A stretch of DNA of 64,000 bases from positions 1-64,000 of the forward strand of contig NZ_JACRWH010000005.1 of NCBI RefSeq assembly GCF_014306155.1, given 5' to 3'. This DNA comes from Holdemanella hominis (lineage in GTDB: Bacteria > Bacillota_I > Bacilli_A > Erysipelotrichales > Erysipelotrichaceae). The translations under genes and the position numbers were made by a program. Position 1 is the first letter of the stretch; each line of letters begins with the position of its first letter. The notes under the pieces are model-generated. The model was not told where the DNA came from. It made no database searches and saw only the letters and a program-made list of their open reading frames with translations. Positions 25,622 through 33,693 of the stretch are shown piece after piece.

Positions 25622-26613
25622 CTACAATAACAGTTTTTAAAGGGGACGGGATTGGTCCTGAAATTACGGATGCTGTAATCAAAGTATTGAATGCTGCAGG
25701 AGCAGATTTAGAATATGAATTCTTTAACGTAGGTGCAAAGGTATATGAAGAAACGAAAGAATATATACCAGAAAAAGCGTTTGAATCTTACGAAAAGAAT
25801 AAAATTCTATTGAAGTCTCCTATCACAACGCCAGTTGGTAAAGGTTTTCGTTCATTGAATGTCACTTTGAGAAACAAATATGACTTGTGGGCAAATATTC
25901 GTCCAGCTAAATCGAATCCTTGTATTCCTACTCGTTTTGAAAATGTAGATATCGTAACTTTTAGAGAAAACACTGAAGATCTATATGTAGGAAAAGAAGA
26001 ACAGATTGATGAGAATACAGTATATGCATATAAAATCATCACAAAAAAAGCGAGCACAAGAATTATCAAGGCTGCTTTTGAATATTGTGTAAAACATAAT
26101 CGCAAAAAATTAACTTGTGTACATAAAGCTAACATCTTAAAAATGAGTGATGGTTTATTCCTTCATATTTTTGAAGATATTGCCAAGGATTATCCTCAAA
26201 TTGAAGCCAATTCTTTAATTGTAGATAACACTTGTATGCAGTTGGTTATTCATCCCGAACAATTTGATGTGATGGTCATGCCAAATCTTTATGGAGATAT
26301 CGTTTCCGATTTAACGAGTGGATTAATTGGCGGTTTAGGATTACTTCCTAGCTGCAATAAAGGTGATGAATATGCGATGTATGAAGCTGTACATGGCAGT
26401 GCTCCTGATATTGCTGGCAAACACATTGCCAATCCAAGCGCTTTATTATTGTCAGCTTGTATGATGTTAGATGATTTACATCAAGATGTGGTTTCTAATA
26501 AAATCCGTAAAGCTTTAAATAAAGTGTTCGAAGAACATAGTGTATTAACGTCAGATCTTGGTGGCAGCGCAACAACTGAACAGTTCACAGAGGAAATCAT
26601 TAAAAATTTATAA
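25618..26613 (+). CDS. icd: Isocitrate dehydrogenase (NAD-type, short)
   Basis: A 331-residue beta-decarboxylating dehydrogenase with FKGDGIGPEIT, the substrate-binding SLNVTLRNKYDLWANIRP, FRENTEDLYVGKE, NLYGDIVSD and HGSAPDIAGKHIANPSA. The short length and these motifs suit NAD-dependent isocitrate dehydrogenases. An isopropylmalate dehydrogenase paralogue is the alternative, but the operon with citrate synthase and divergent aconitase argues for isocitrate. Translation is coupled to the upstream gene. Confidence 0.9.
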   Translation: MTTITVFKGDGIGPEITDAVIKVLNAAGADLEYEFFNVGAKVYEETKEYIPEKAFESYEKNKILLKSPITTPVGKGFRSLNVTLRNKYDLWANIRPAKSNPCIPTRFENVDIVTFRENTEDLYVGKEEQIDENTVYAYKIITKKASTRIIKAAFEYCVKHNRKKLTCVHKANILKMSDGLFLHIFEDIAKDYPQIEANSLIVDNTCMQLVIHPEQFDVMVMPNLYGDIVSDLTSGLIGGLGLLPSCNKGDEYAMYEAVHGSAPDIAGKHIANPSALLLSACMMLDDLHQDVVSNKIRKALNKVFEEHSVLTSDLGGSATTEQFTEEIIKNL

Positions 26614-26642
26614 AAAAAGGAAGACGATGTTTATTCATCGTC
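26614..26642 (-). terminator. Terminator of the 85-residue hypothetical gene
   Basis: On the minus strand GAAGACGATG and CATCGTCTTC form a 10-bp stem with a 6-base loop, followed by CTTTTTTT. The 5' arm encodes the last acidic residues (EDDE) and the stop lies in the loop. The same hairpin follows icd on the plus strand but lacks a T-tract there. Confidence 0.85.
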
Positions 26643-26888
26643 TTCATCTTCGTCAGCCAATAATGGTTGGCGATTTTTTAATGTCAAAATATATGTTCCA
26701 TCTTTGGGATATGCACTTTTGTCTTTTTGATCACTCAAGATTTCCAATTCACATGGATATCCTTCGTTTTCAAGAATCTGTAAAAGATTATCCTTACCAA
26801 TTTTTTTAGTAATTGCACGTCCACATGCACAGTTACCATATTGATCAAGGCATTGTTTAATCCACACAGGAATTTTTGAAGCTGCCAT
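26631..26888 (-). CDS. Small hypothetical protein with acidic tail
   Basis: An 85-residue protein starting MAASKIPVWIKQCL, with AAGGAGG upstream of the ATG at 26888. It has a CACGR segment preceded by another Cys (three cysteines in about 15 residues), which could bind metal. A GYPCELEILSD region follows, and the C-terminus is strongly acidic (ADEDEDDE). I cannot name the family. It stands alone with its own terminator. Confidence 0.65.
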   Translation of the reverse strand: MAASKIPVWIKQCLDQYGNCACGRAITKKIGKDNLLQILENEGYPCELEILSDQKDKSAYPKDGTYILTLKNRQPLLADEDEDDE

Positions 26889-26964
26889 TGTATCCTCCTT
26901 GATTAAAAGTATTCGCAAGCTATATCATATGCAAAACACCTTTAAAAATCAAGTAGAATCCAAT

Positions 26965-28188
26965 TTAACCTTCTAAAACTGCAATAATATTTGGATAATA
27001 TGTAAAACGATCATCTACAAACTGCAAAGCTTGGTTTGCGATTTGTTTTGCCTTATCTTTATCAACACCTTCATAAATTGAAGCATAACGATAATAGATA
27101 TAATCTTTGATTTGATTTTCTCTTAAGATATAAGCATAATCTGCATCACCTAATCCATAATCACCATGCAAGATATATAGATCAGCTACATCCATCATAA
27201 TACGATTACTGTACTTGTTATGTAAGTCTTCTAATTGTGATAATACCGCGAAAATAAAGTGTTCATAGTAATCTACATCTTCATATTTCCATGTTTTTAA
27301 AACACTGTAAGCTAAATCCATGAATTCTTCGACAAACTTTTCTACATCAACGCCAACTTCTTCTTCTAATTTCTTTGAATCATGAATATCTTTGTGTTGT
27401 GCAATCATCAATACTTTACGCATTGTATCAAATTGATCTTTATATTCTTCTCCATCCGCAACAACATCTGTAAATTTATAATTCAATGCATGTGCAACAT
27501 CTGCTTGTAAATCTTCTGGTTTTTGAGGTTTGATATCAGCTGTCTCAAATACTTTTGATACAAGTACTTCTACTAATCCTTCATCATAACCATCTTCTTC
27601 AAAGTTAAACTTACCAGTCAATTGATATTTGTTTACTAGATTTTCTGAAACAGATTTTACATCCGGATTTAAGATTAATTGTTGAATAATTGACTCACGA
27701 GTTACATCCATTGACATAGCTTTTGCTAAATCTAGGCATGTATCCAATGATAACTTAGCATATTGTTCTTCTTTAGTCATTTTCTTAGTTGTAGCCTTTT
27801 TAGTTGTAGTTTTCTTAGTAGTTGTCTTTTTAGTAGAAGCTTTCTTTGTTGTAGCTGGTTTAGCAGCTGCTTTTTTAGCTGGAGCCTTCTTTTCTGCAGC
27901 TACTTTTTTAGCAGGTGCTTTCTTTTCCTCTGCAGGTTTAACTTTTTCTTTTTTAGCTGAAGCCTTTTTTTCTGCAGCTACTTTTTTAACAGCTACTTTC
28001 TTTTTCTCTGCAGGTTTAGCTTCTTCTTTTTTAGCTGGAGCCTTTTTTTCTGCAGTTGCTTTTTCAGCAGGTGCTTTCTTTTCTTCTGCAGGTTTAGTTT
28101 CCACTTTTTTTTCTTCAACAGGATTTACTGCTTTAACTTCTTCTTTTTTATCAACTACTTTTTTATTTGTAACTTTTTTTGTTGGCAT
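26965..28188 (-). CDS. Histone-H1-like Lys/Ala-rich protein with helical C-terminal domain
   Basis: A 407-residue protein. Residues 1 to about 140 are low complexity: repeated EKKAPAKK/VKPAEEKKA blocks ending in TTKK repeats, like the basic tails of histone H1 and bacterial AlgP/Hc1-type proteins. From about residue 145 a non-repetitive acidic helical domain follows (KLSLDTCLDLAKAMSMDVTR, then DVADLYILHGDYGLGDADYA), unlike any family I know. A DNA- or RNA-binding tail is plausible; the function is unknown. The direct repeats in 27770-28160 may also be recombination-prone. It is monocistronic with GGGAGG upstream. Confidence 0.75.
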   Translation of the reverse strand: MPTKKVTNKKVVDKKEEVKAVNPVEEKKVETKPAEEKKAPAEKATAEKKAPAKKEEAKPAEKKKVAVKKVAAEKKASAKKEKVKPAEEKKAPAKKVAAEKKAPAKKAAAKPATTKKASTKKTTTKKTTTKKATTKKMTKEEQYAKLSLDTCLDLAKAMSMDVTRESIIQQLILNPDVKSVSENLVNKYQLTGKFNFEEDGYDEGLVEVLVSKVFETADIKPQKPEDLQADVAHALNYKFTDVVADGEEYKDQFDTMRKVLMIAQHKDIHDSKKLEEEVGVDVEKFVEEFMDLAYSVLKTWKYEDVDYYEHFIFAVLSQLEDLHNKYSNRIMMDVADLYILHGDYGLGDADYAYILRENQIKDYIYYRYASIYEGVDKDKAKQIANQALQFVDDRFTYYPNIIAVLEG

Positions 28189-28346
28189 ACGGAACCTCCC
28201 TTAAACATGCTTTCTATAACGCTATTATATCACTGAATAGAAATAATCCAAAATTTGTATAGACAAAATAGCGTATTTGATGCATGTATTTTGTTTAATT
28301 TGGTGTATACTACAGAATGTAGCATATTATATGAGGAGGAATCAAC

Positions 28347-29471
28347 ATGCAAACACCACCTGAATTTAGGTCCAAAAAATATGTCCCTGTTCGAAATAAA
28401 ATTATAACCACTGTAGGTATAATCCTATTATCGGGTGTCGTTGGATTTGGTGCTGGCTATGCCGGAAGCCATCTATCTAATAATGCTAATGTCACTATTC
28501 AGCAACAAACTAATAAATCCAATTTTGGAACCGTTCAAGTATCGGATGTTTCTGACATCGTAGAAAAATGTAAAGATAGTGTTGTCGAAATCACAACTGA
28601 ATCTGCTTCAAGTGGAAATTCCATTTTTGGACAATACGTTTCACAAGGTGCCGGCAGTGGAGTCATCATCAGTAAAGATGGATATATTGTTACGAATAAC
28701 CATGTAGTAAGTGGAGCAACAAGTTTAAAAGTGACAACTACAGATGGCACAGAATATGACGCGAGTGTTGTTGGTAAAGATTCACAGACAGATTTAGCCG
28801 TTATTAAAGTGGATGCGAACAACTTGCAGGCTGCAACACTTGGTGATAGTGATATTTTACAAGTTGGAGATCCTGCCATTGCCATCGGAAATCCATTAGG
28901 AGAACTTGGTGGTACAGTTACAACGGGAATTATTTCTGCAACAGATAGACAAATCACAATTGACGATGAAACTATGACACTTCTACAAACAGATGCTGCC
29001 ATCAATCCAGGAAATTCTGGTGGAGGATTGTTCAATGCTGACGGTAATCTAATTGGAATTGTTAACGCAAAGGAAAGTTCAACTGGAATTGAAGGATTAG
29101 GCTTTGCGATTCCAATCACACCTGCTCAAGACATTATCACAGAGCTTATGCAAAATGGAAGTGTCACTTCAAGACCTGCATTAAATGTTAGTTTATATGA
29201 CTATACTTCAAACAATCAAGGTCAATATTCAAAATACGAAGATGGCTGCTACATCGTACAAATTGTTAAAAATGGAGCAGCTGATAAAGCAGGACTAAAA
29301 CAAAATGATCGTATTCTTAGTTTTGATAGTGAACAAATCCAATCAACAAGTGATGTAAAAAATGTTCTAAAAAAGCATAAAATTGGAGATACCATTAAAA
29401 TGGTCGTTGAAAGAGATTCTAAGAAGATTACAGTAGAAATTACTCTACAAGCCCAAACCCAAACTAATTAA
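28347..29471 (+). CDS. htrA: HtrA/DegP-type serine protease with PDZ domain
   Basis: A 374-residue membrane-anchored S1C protease for envelope protein quality control. Residues 18-40 form a single membrane helix, so the catalytic part faces outside. The triad is His119 (TNNHVV), Asp149 (TDLAVIKV) and Ser224 (NPGNSGGGLFN). One PDZ domain occupies about residues 275-365 (GAADKAGLKQNDRILSFD). GAGGAGG precedes the ATG. A hairpin terminator follows the stop directly. Confidence 0.94.
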   Translation: MQTPPEFRSKKYVPVRNKIITTVGIILLSGVVGFGAGYAGSHLSNNANVTIQQQTNKSNFGTVQVSDVSDIVEKCKDSVVEITTESASSGNSIFGQYVSQGAGSGVIISKDGYIVTNNHVVSGATSLKVTTTDGTEYDASVVGKDSQTDLAVIKVDANNLQAATLGDSDILQVGDPAIAIGNPLGELGGTVTTGIISATDRQITIDDETMTLLQTDAAINPGNSGGGLFNADGNLIGIVNAKESSTGIEGLGFAIPITPAQDIITELMQNGSVTSRPALNVSLYDYTSNNQGQYSKYEDGCYIVQIVKNGAADKAGLKQNDRILSFDSEQIQSTSDVKNVLKKHKIGDTIKMVVERDSKKITVEITLQAQTQTN

Positions 29472-29493
29472 GCCAGTTATACACTGGCTTTTT
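29471..29493 (+). terminator. htrA terminator
   Basis: AGCCAGT (29471-29477) pairs with ACTGGCT (29483-29489) around five bases, followed by TTTTT. It begins at the stop codon of htrA. Confidence 0.85.
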
Positions 29494-29546
29494 AGTTGAA
29501 ACTAACCTATAATAGTTGTGTACATATAAGAAGGAGAATGAAGTTT

Positions 29547-30506
29547 ATGTCTGAAAAAATCAAAAAAAGAAAAATCATGCTTGTTGGTACAGGGTTTGTC
29601 GGCATGAGTTTTGCCTATTCAATGCTTTCAGAAAAAGGAATCGATGAACTTGTTTTAGTCGATGTCAATGAAGACAAGGCAAAAGGTGAACAAATGGACC
29701 TTAATGATGGGCTAGTATATGCAGATACGAAAATGAAAATCTCTGCTGGAACATATGCAGATGCAGCTGATACTAACATTGTTGTCTTAACAGCTGGTGC
29801 TGCTCAAAAGCCAGGTCAAACTCGTTTGGATTTAGTTAAAATCAACGCAAACATCACAAAAGGTGTATGTAAAGCCTTAAAAGAAAATAATTTCAACGGT
29901 ATCTTAGTTGTTGCCAACAACCCAGTAGACATCATGACATATGTTGCATGGAAAGAAAGTGGATTACCTAAAAACCACGTTATTGGATCAGGTACTGTAT
30001 TAGATACAGCTCGTCTACGTCACGCATTAAGCGAAAGATTAGGATTTGCAGACAGTAATATCCATGCATATATTATGGGTGAACATGGAGATTCTAGTTT
30101 CGTTCCTTGGATCCATTCATATATTGGATGTAAAAACTTACTTGAATACTTAGATGAAAATAACATTTCTTTAAGTGAACTACAAGAAATCTATATTGAC
30201 GTTCGTGATAAAGCTTATAAAATCATCGAATTAAAACGCGCCACTTACTATGGAATTGGTTTGGCATTAAAACGTATCGTATCTTGCATCTTAAATAATG
30301 AACGTGCTATCTTACCAGTTAGTGCATATCAAAATGGTGAATATGGTAAAGAAGGCTACTTTATTGGAACACCAAGCGTTGTTGGTTCAAATGGTGTAGA
30401 ACAAGTGATTCGTTTACACTTAAATGAAAATGATCAACAAAGATTTGATCATTCATTCGATACATTAAAAAATACAATTGAAGAAAATCTTCAAGACATT
30501 CTTTAA
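29547..30506 (+). CDS. ldh: L-lactate dehydrogenase
   Basis: A 319-residue NAD-dependent enzyme reducing pyruvate to L-lactate, the main NADH sink of fermentation. It has VGTGFVGMSFA for NAD+, the discriminating Gln90-Arg93 region (AQKPGQTRL), NNPVDIM, GSGTVLDTARLR and catalytic His180 in MGEHGDSS. I chose the ATG at 29547 (MSEKIKKRK) because AAGGAG at 29531-29536 is 10 bases upstream; the ATG at 29538 is too close to it. A TATAAT at 29508-29513 lies upstream without a clear -35. Confidence 0.95.
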   Translation: MSEKIKKRKIMLVGTGFVGMSFAYSMLSEKGIDELVLVDVNEDKAKGEQMDLNDGLVYADTKMKISAGTYADAADTNIVVLTAGAAQKPGQTRLDLVKINANITKGVCKALKENNFNGILVVANNPVDIMTYVAWKESGLPKNHVIGSGTVLDTARLRHALSERLGFADSNIHAYIMGEHGDSSFVPWIHSYIGCKNLLEYLDENNISLSELQEIYIDVRDKAYKIIELKRATYYGIGLALKRIVSCILNNERAILPVSAYQNGEYGKEGYFIGTPSVVGSNGVEQVIRLHLNENDQQRFDHSFDTLKNTIEENLQDIL

Positions 30507-30513
30507 ATAAATT

Positions 30514-30540
30514 GCCTGACTAAATTTTAGCCAGGCTTTT
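30514..30540. terminator. Terminator between convergent ldh and phosphoesterase genes
   Basis: GCCTG (30514-30518) plus CTAA pairs with TTAG plus CAGGC (30532-30536) with one mismatch, followed by TTTT on the plus strand. It overlaps the last codons of the minus-strand phosphoesterase and serves ldh. Confidence 0.75.
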
Positions 30541-31266
30541 AATTTCTTCATCTATATTATCTAGTAATAAAACTTTATCAAATAAAGTCAAACATGGCTT
30601 ATCGGAATCCGAATAATGAATCATATCATCATGATAATGTCCACTAAACCACATTTTATAATCTGTTTTCTTCTCAACTGTTTCTAAACAATCGTGTAAA
30701 TCATAATAATCATCTCCATATAAAGCCATATCCGTTTCATATTTATGAGTCAATGGATGCGATGAATATGTATCGTGCGATAAAATATAATCAACTTCCC
30801 AATTATTTTTTTCTAATGTTGCAAAAGCATGTTTCGCTTCTTCAATCGTACAAATTTCATCTTTCCACCAATTTTTATGTTCTGTACGATAATTAACATC
30901 GTGGGAAAATCCTCCACCCATAGTAAAGAATTTATAACCATCAATATTGAAAACCTCACCGCGCATTAAATGAAATACTTTCGAGCGAATACGATGTACT
31001 TTACCACCTTTATACTCTTCTACAGGATACGTATTAAGAACATCAAAATTTTCATGATTCCCATCAATAAATAAAGTGTTCCAAGGAAGTGAATCTAACC
31101 ATTTTAACCAGAAGTTATCCCCTGTACTTCCATCCCAAACGCAACCAAAATCTCCGCATATAATAACATAATCATTTTCTGTTAAAGAATTGCCAACTGT
31201 AAATTCTCTAGGATTGATTTTATGAATATCTTGTTCTCTATGAATGTCTCCAGTTATATAAATCAT
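30520..31266 (-). CDS. Metallophosphoesterase
   Basis: A 248-residue calcineurin-like phosphoesterase. The dinuclear metal motifs are ITGDIHR (Asp and His), IICGDFG, IDGNHENF, the later ILSHDTY and GHYHDD. The substrate is unknown; relatives act on cyclic nucleotides, phosphoproteins or phospholipids. It is monocistronic and convergent with ldh. Confidence 0.9.
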   Translation of the reverse strand: MIYITGDIHREQDIHKINPREFTVGNSLTENDYVIICGDFGCVWDGSTGDNFWLKWLDSLPWNTLFIDGNHENFDVLNTYPVEEYKGGKVHRIRSKVFHLMRGEVFNIDGYKFFTMGGGFSHDVNYRTEHKNWWKDEICTIEEAKHAFATLEKNNWEVDYILSHDTYSSHPLTHKYETDMALYGDDYYDLHDCLETVEKKTDYKMWFSGHYHDDMIHYSDSDKPCLTLFDKVLLLDNIDEEIKSLAKI

Positions 31267-31387
31267 CTATTCCCCTCCAACAACATTTTTATATTATAGC
31301 ACAAACGTTCACATGTTAACAAACAAATGGCAATTGTAATTAATGTAAATTGTGAAAATGTTAATTTTCATTTTGTTACATTTTTTA

Positions 31388-31416
31388 TTGACATACTTTT
31401 CAAGATGGTATATTAT
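31388..31416 (+). promoter_or_regulatory. cstA promoter
   Basis: TTGACA (31388-31393), a 17-base spacer and TATTAT (31411-31416) form a near-consensus promoter. Transcription starts near 31423, about 290 bases before the cstA start. The 31267-31387 stretch before it is AT-rich with no other signal. Confidence 0.85.
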
Positions 31417-31422
31417 ACAAAC

Positions 31423-31667
31423 ACAAATATTCAAAGCAATGAGCAAGACACGACTTTAAGCAAGCCCGGTTTAAGAGAGTATCAAATTTGGTGAAATGAT
31501 AACAACGGTCCTTAGAGCTATCACTTGTGAGCTAATCATTTGAAATTATAAGTAAGATGATTCGTCCTTCGCGTTAAGAAGTTCTAAGTGGCAATAATGT
31601 AGTTGCAAACTAAGTGGTACCGCGGAATAGTGTTAGATTTCGTCTTAGATAGACGAAGTCTTTTTTT
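31423..31667 (+). promoter_or_regulatory. T-box riboswitch upstream of cstA
   Basis: The conserved T-box AAGTGGTACCGCGG lies at 31612-31625. A terminator follows: a 10-bp stem (31636-31645 with 31651-31660) and seven Ts (31661-31667). Stem I features include an AGAGAG bulge and GGTGAAA. The UGGU bulge should pair with a tRNA having A73. I could not assign the specifier codon: the region ATAACAACGGTCC at the expected place does not show a clear GAA turn. CTAAGTGG occurs twice (31584-31591 and 31610-31617). The cstA gene is therefore controlled by uncharged tRNA of an undetermined amino acid. Confidence 0.9.
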
Positions 31668-31714
31668 ATTATTTGAATATTTGAATAGAAAGTTTTAAGG
31701 GAGGAAAATTATTT

Positions 31715-33451
31715 ATGAATGGTCTATTATTATTAGCTATCGCTGCTGCATTATTACTTACAGCTTACTTAGTTTATGGACGTTATTTAGTTAAAACATG
31801 GGGAATTGATCCAAAAGCTAAGACACCTGCTTATGAAAAAGAAGATGGAGTTGATTATGTTCCAAGTAATAAATGGGAAGTATTTGGACACCAATTCTCT
31901 TCAATTGCCGGAGCCGGTCCAGTAACTGGTCCAGTACTTGCGATGGTATTTGGATGGTTACCTGCATTTTTATGGGTAATGGTCGGAGGAATCTTCTTTG
32001 GAGCCGTACAAGACTTTGGTGCTCTATACGCATCTGTTAAATCTCATGGTAAATCAATGGGACAAATCATTGAAACATACATTGGTAAAACAGGACGTAA
32101 ATTATTCTTCTTGTTCTGCTGGTTATTTACTTTATTAGTTATTGCTGCTTTTGCTGACATGGTTGCAGGATCATTAAACGGATACAATGCTACAGGTGCA
32201 CAATCTTTACCTAGTGGAGCTGCTAGTTCAATCACAATTCTATATGTGTTTGTTGCGATCGCATTTGGTTTCTTCTTAAAGAAAACGGGGCTTTCTGGAT
32301 GGAAACAAGTTGTTTTAGGCATTGCACTAATCGTCGCTATGTTAGCATTAGGAATCGCATTCCCAGTTTACTTCACTAAACAAACTTGGGTATATCTAGT
32401 ATTCGTTTATATCTTCTTTGCGAGTGTCACACCAATCTGGGTGTTAAAACAACCACGCGATTATTTAACTACATTCTTATTCATCGGAATGATCGTTGCT
32501 GGAGTTGTTGGTGTATTTGTATCAAATCCTACAATCACATCACCTGCATTCACAGGATTTAAATCTGCAACAGGAAGCTATATCTTCCCAACATTATTCG
32601 TTACAGTTGCTTGTGGTGCTGTTAGTGGATTCCACTCACTTGTATCTAGTGAAACAAGTTCTAAACAAATTCGCAACGAAAGTGATATGTTACAAGTTGG
32701 ATACGGAAGTATGTTACTTGAATCATTACTTGCTGTACTTGTAATCGTTGTTGTTGGATCTTTAACTAGCTTAGCTAGCAAAGGCGTATTAAATGAAACA
32801 TTATCTTCTATGGCCTTTGCTGATACTGCAACTCCATTTATTAAATTTTCAGTTGGTGTTACTGGATTGATTTCCCAATTTGGATTCCCTCAAGAATGGG
32901 GTCTATGCATCATGACAATGTTCGTTTCTGCTTTGGCATTAACTTCATTAGATGCTGTCGCTAGAATCGGACGTTTATCATTCCAAGAATTATTTGAAGT
33001 CAATGAAGACGCTGAAACAAACAGTGTTGTCGCTTTCTTAACAAATAAATATGTTGCTACATTGATCACATTAGCCGGTGGTTACCTATTAAGCCTAGGT
33101 GGATATTTAAATATCTGGCCATTATTCGGTAGTGCTAACCAATTATTAGCTGCGATGGTATTAGTTTCGTTATCTGTATTCTTAAAAGTTACAGGACGTA
33201 AAGGATATATGTTATATGTACCAATGGTTATGATGTTAGTTGTAACGATGACAAGCTTAGGAATGTCAGTATACAACATCTGCTTAAAGTTATTCGTTAC
33301 TGGCGGATTCGTATTTATGACAGACGGACTACAATTATTCTTTGCTATTCTATTAATGGCATTAGGATTGATGATCTTCATTGGTTCTGGAAAGAAATTA
33401 GTTCAACCTGTTGAAAAGGCAATGCTTCAAGAACAAGAACAAAACGCATAA
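31715..33451 (+). CDS. cstA: CstA-family peptide/pyruvate transporter
   Basis: A 578-residue polytopic membrane protein of the carbon-starvation CstA family, with about 15-16 helices. The family signature is at the N-terminus (GHQFSSIAGAGPVTGPVLA, about residues 58-76), then FGAVQDF and VACGAVSGFHSLVSSETSSK. CstA proteins import peptides or pyruvate. GGGAGG precedes the start at 31715. T-box control suggests that here it imports an amino-acid source; the cargo is unproven. Confidence 0.93.
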   Translation: MNGLLLLAIAAALLLTAYLVYGRYLVKTWGIDPKAKTPAYEKEDGVDYVPSNKWEVFGHQFSSIAGAGPVTGPVLAMVFGWLPAFLWVMVGGIFFGAVQDFGALYASVKSHGKSMGQIIETYIGKTGRKLFFLFCWLFTLLVIAAFADMVAGSLNGYNATGAQSLPSGAASSITILYVFVAIAFGFFLKKTGLSGWKQVVLGIALIVAMLALGIAFPVYFTKQTWVYLVFVYIFFASVTPIWVLKQPRDYLTTFLFIGMIVAGVVGVFVSNPTITSPAFTGFKSATGSYIFPTLFVTVACGAVSGFHSLVSSETSSKQIRNESDMLQVGYGSMLLESLLAVLVIVVVGSLTSLASKGVLNETLSSMAFADTATPFIKFSVGVTGLISQFGFPQEWGLCIMTMFVSALALTSLDAVARIGRLSFQELFEVNEDAETNSVVAFLTNKYVATLITLAGGYLLSLGGYLNIWPLFGSANQLLAAMVLVSLSVFLKVTGRKGYMLYVPMVMMLVVTMTSLGMSVYNICLKLFVTGGFVFMTDGLQLFFAILLMALGLMIFIGSGKKLVQPVEKAMLQEQEQNA

Positions 33452-33458
33452 AACAGTC

Positions 33459-33484
33459 AAGACCGCATCAAGCGGTCTTTTCTT
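33459..33484 (+). terminator. cstA terminator
   Basis: AAGACCGC (33459-33466) pairs with GCGGTCTT (33472-33479) around five bases, followed by TTCTTTT. Strong 8-bp stem just after the cstA stop. Confidence 0.88.
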
Positions 33485-33526
33485 TTACTAAAATCGACAA
33501 GGATGACGGAAGCGTTAAAATGGTTG

Positions 33527-33640
33527 AAAAAAGGACTCGAACAACATGTTGTCCGAGCCTAATCTAAGCTACAAACCGTTTTAGGGTATATATCGTCCCT
33601 TAAATTCCTGGAGAGCAAATTCAGCAACCCCCTACAAAAT
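33527..33640 (-). ncRNA. Candidate small RNA between fakA and cstA
   Basis: After the fakA terminator, minus-strand sequence of about 115 bases ends in a second, stronger terminator: a 12-bp stem (33559-33533) followed by six Ts. No ORF lies between. It contains a GGGGGTTGCTGAA start, an AAGGG/CCCT hairpin (about 33606-33581) and a GC-richer stretch than the surroundings. A TACAAT at 33648-33643 could be a -10 box but its -35 is poor. Two terminators in series with a non-coding stretch between suggests a small RNA gene. I cannot identify it. Confidence 0.4.
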
Positions 33641-33650
33641 TTATTGTACT

Positions 33651-33681
33651 AAAAATCCATCAGAACTAAGTCTGATGGATT
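33651..33681 (-). terminator. fakA operon terminator
   Basis: On the minus strand AATCCATCAG (33681-33672) pairs with CTGATGGATT (33663-33654), followed by TTTTT. It lies just after the fakA-like stop. Confidence 0.85.
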
Positions 33682-33693
33682 CATTGCTTGTTA

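Noticed and set aside
27770..28160. CRISPR-like or satellite repeat array
   Set aside because: The repeats are the codon repeats of the Lys/Ala-rich protein tail, in frame and without spacers.
28535..29119. 194-codon open frame on the minus strand inside htrA
   Set aside because: Shadow of the HtrA frame; HtrA has all catalytic motifs.
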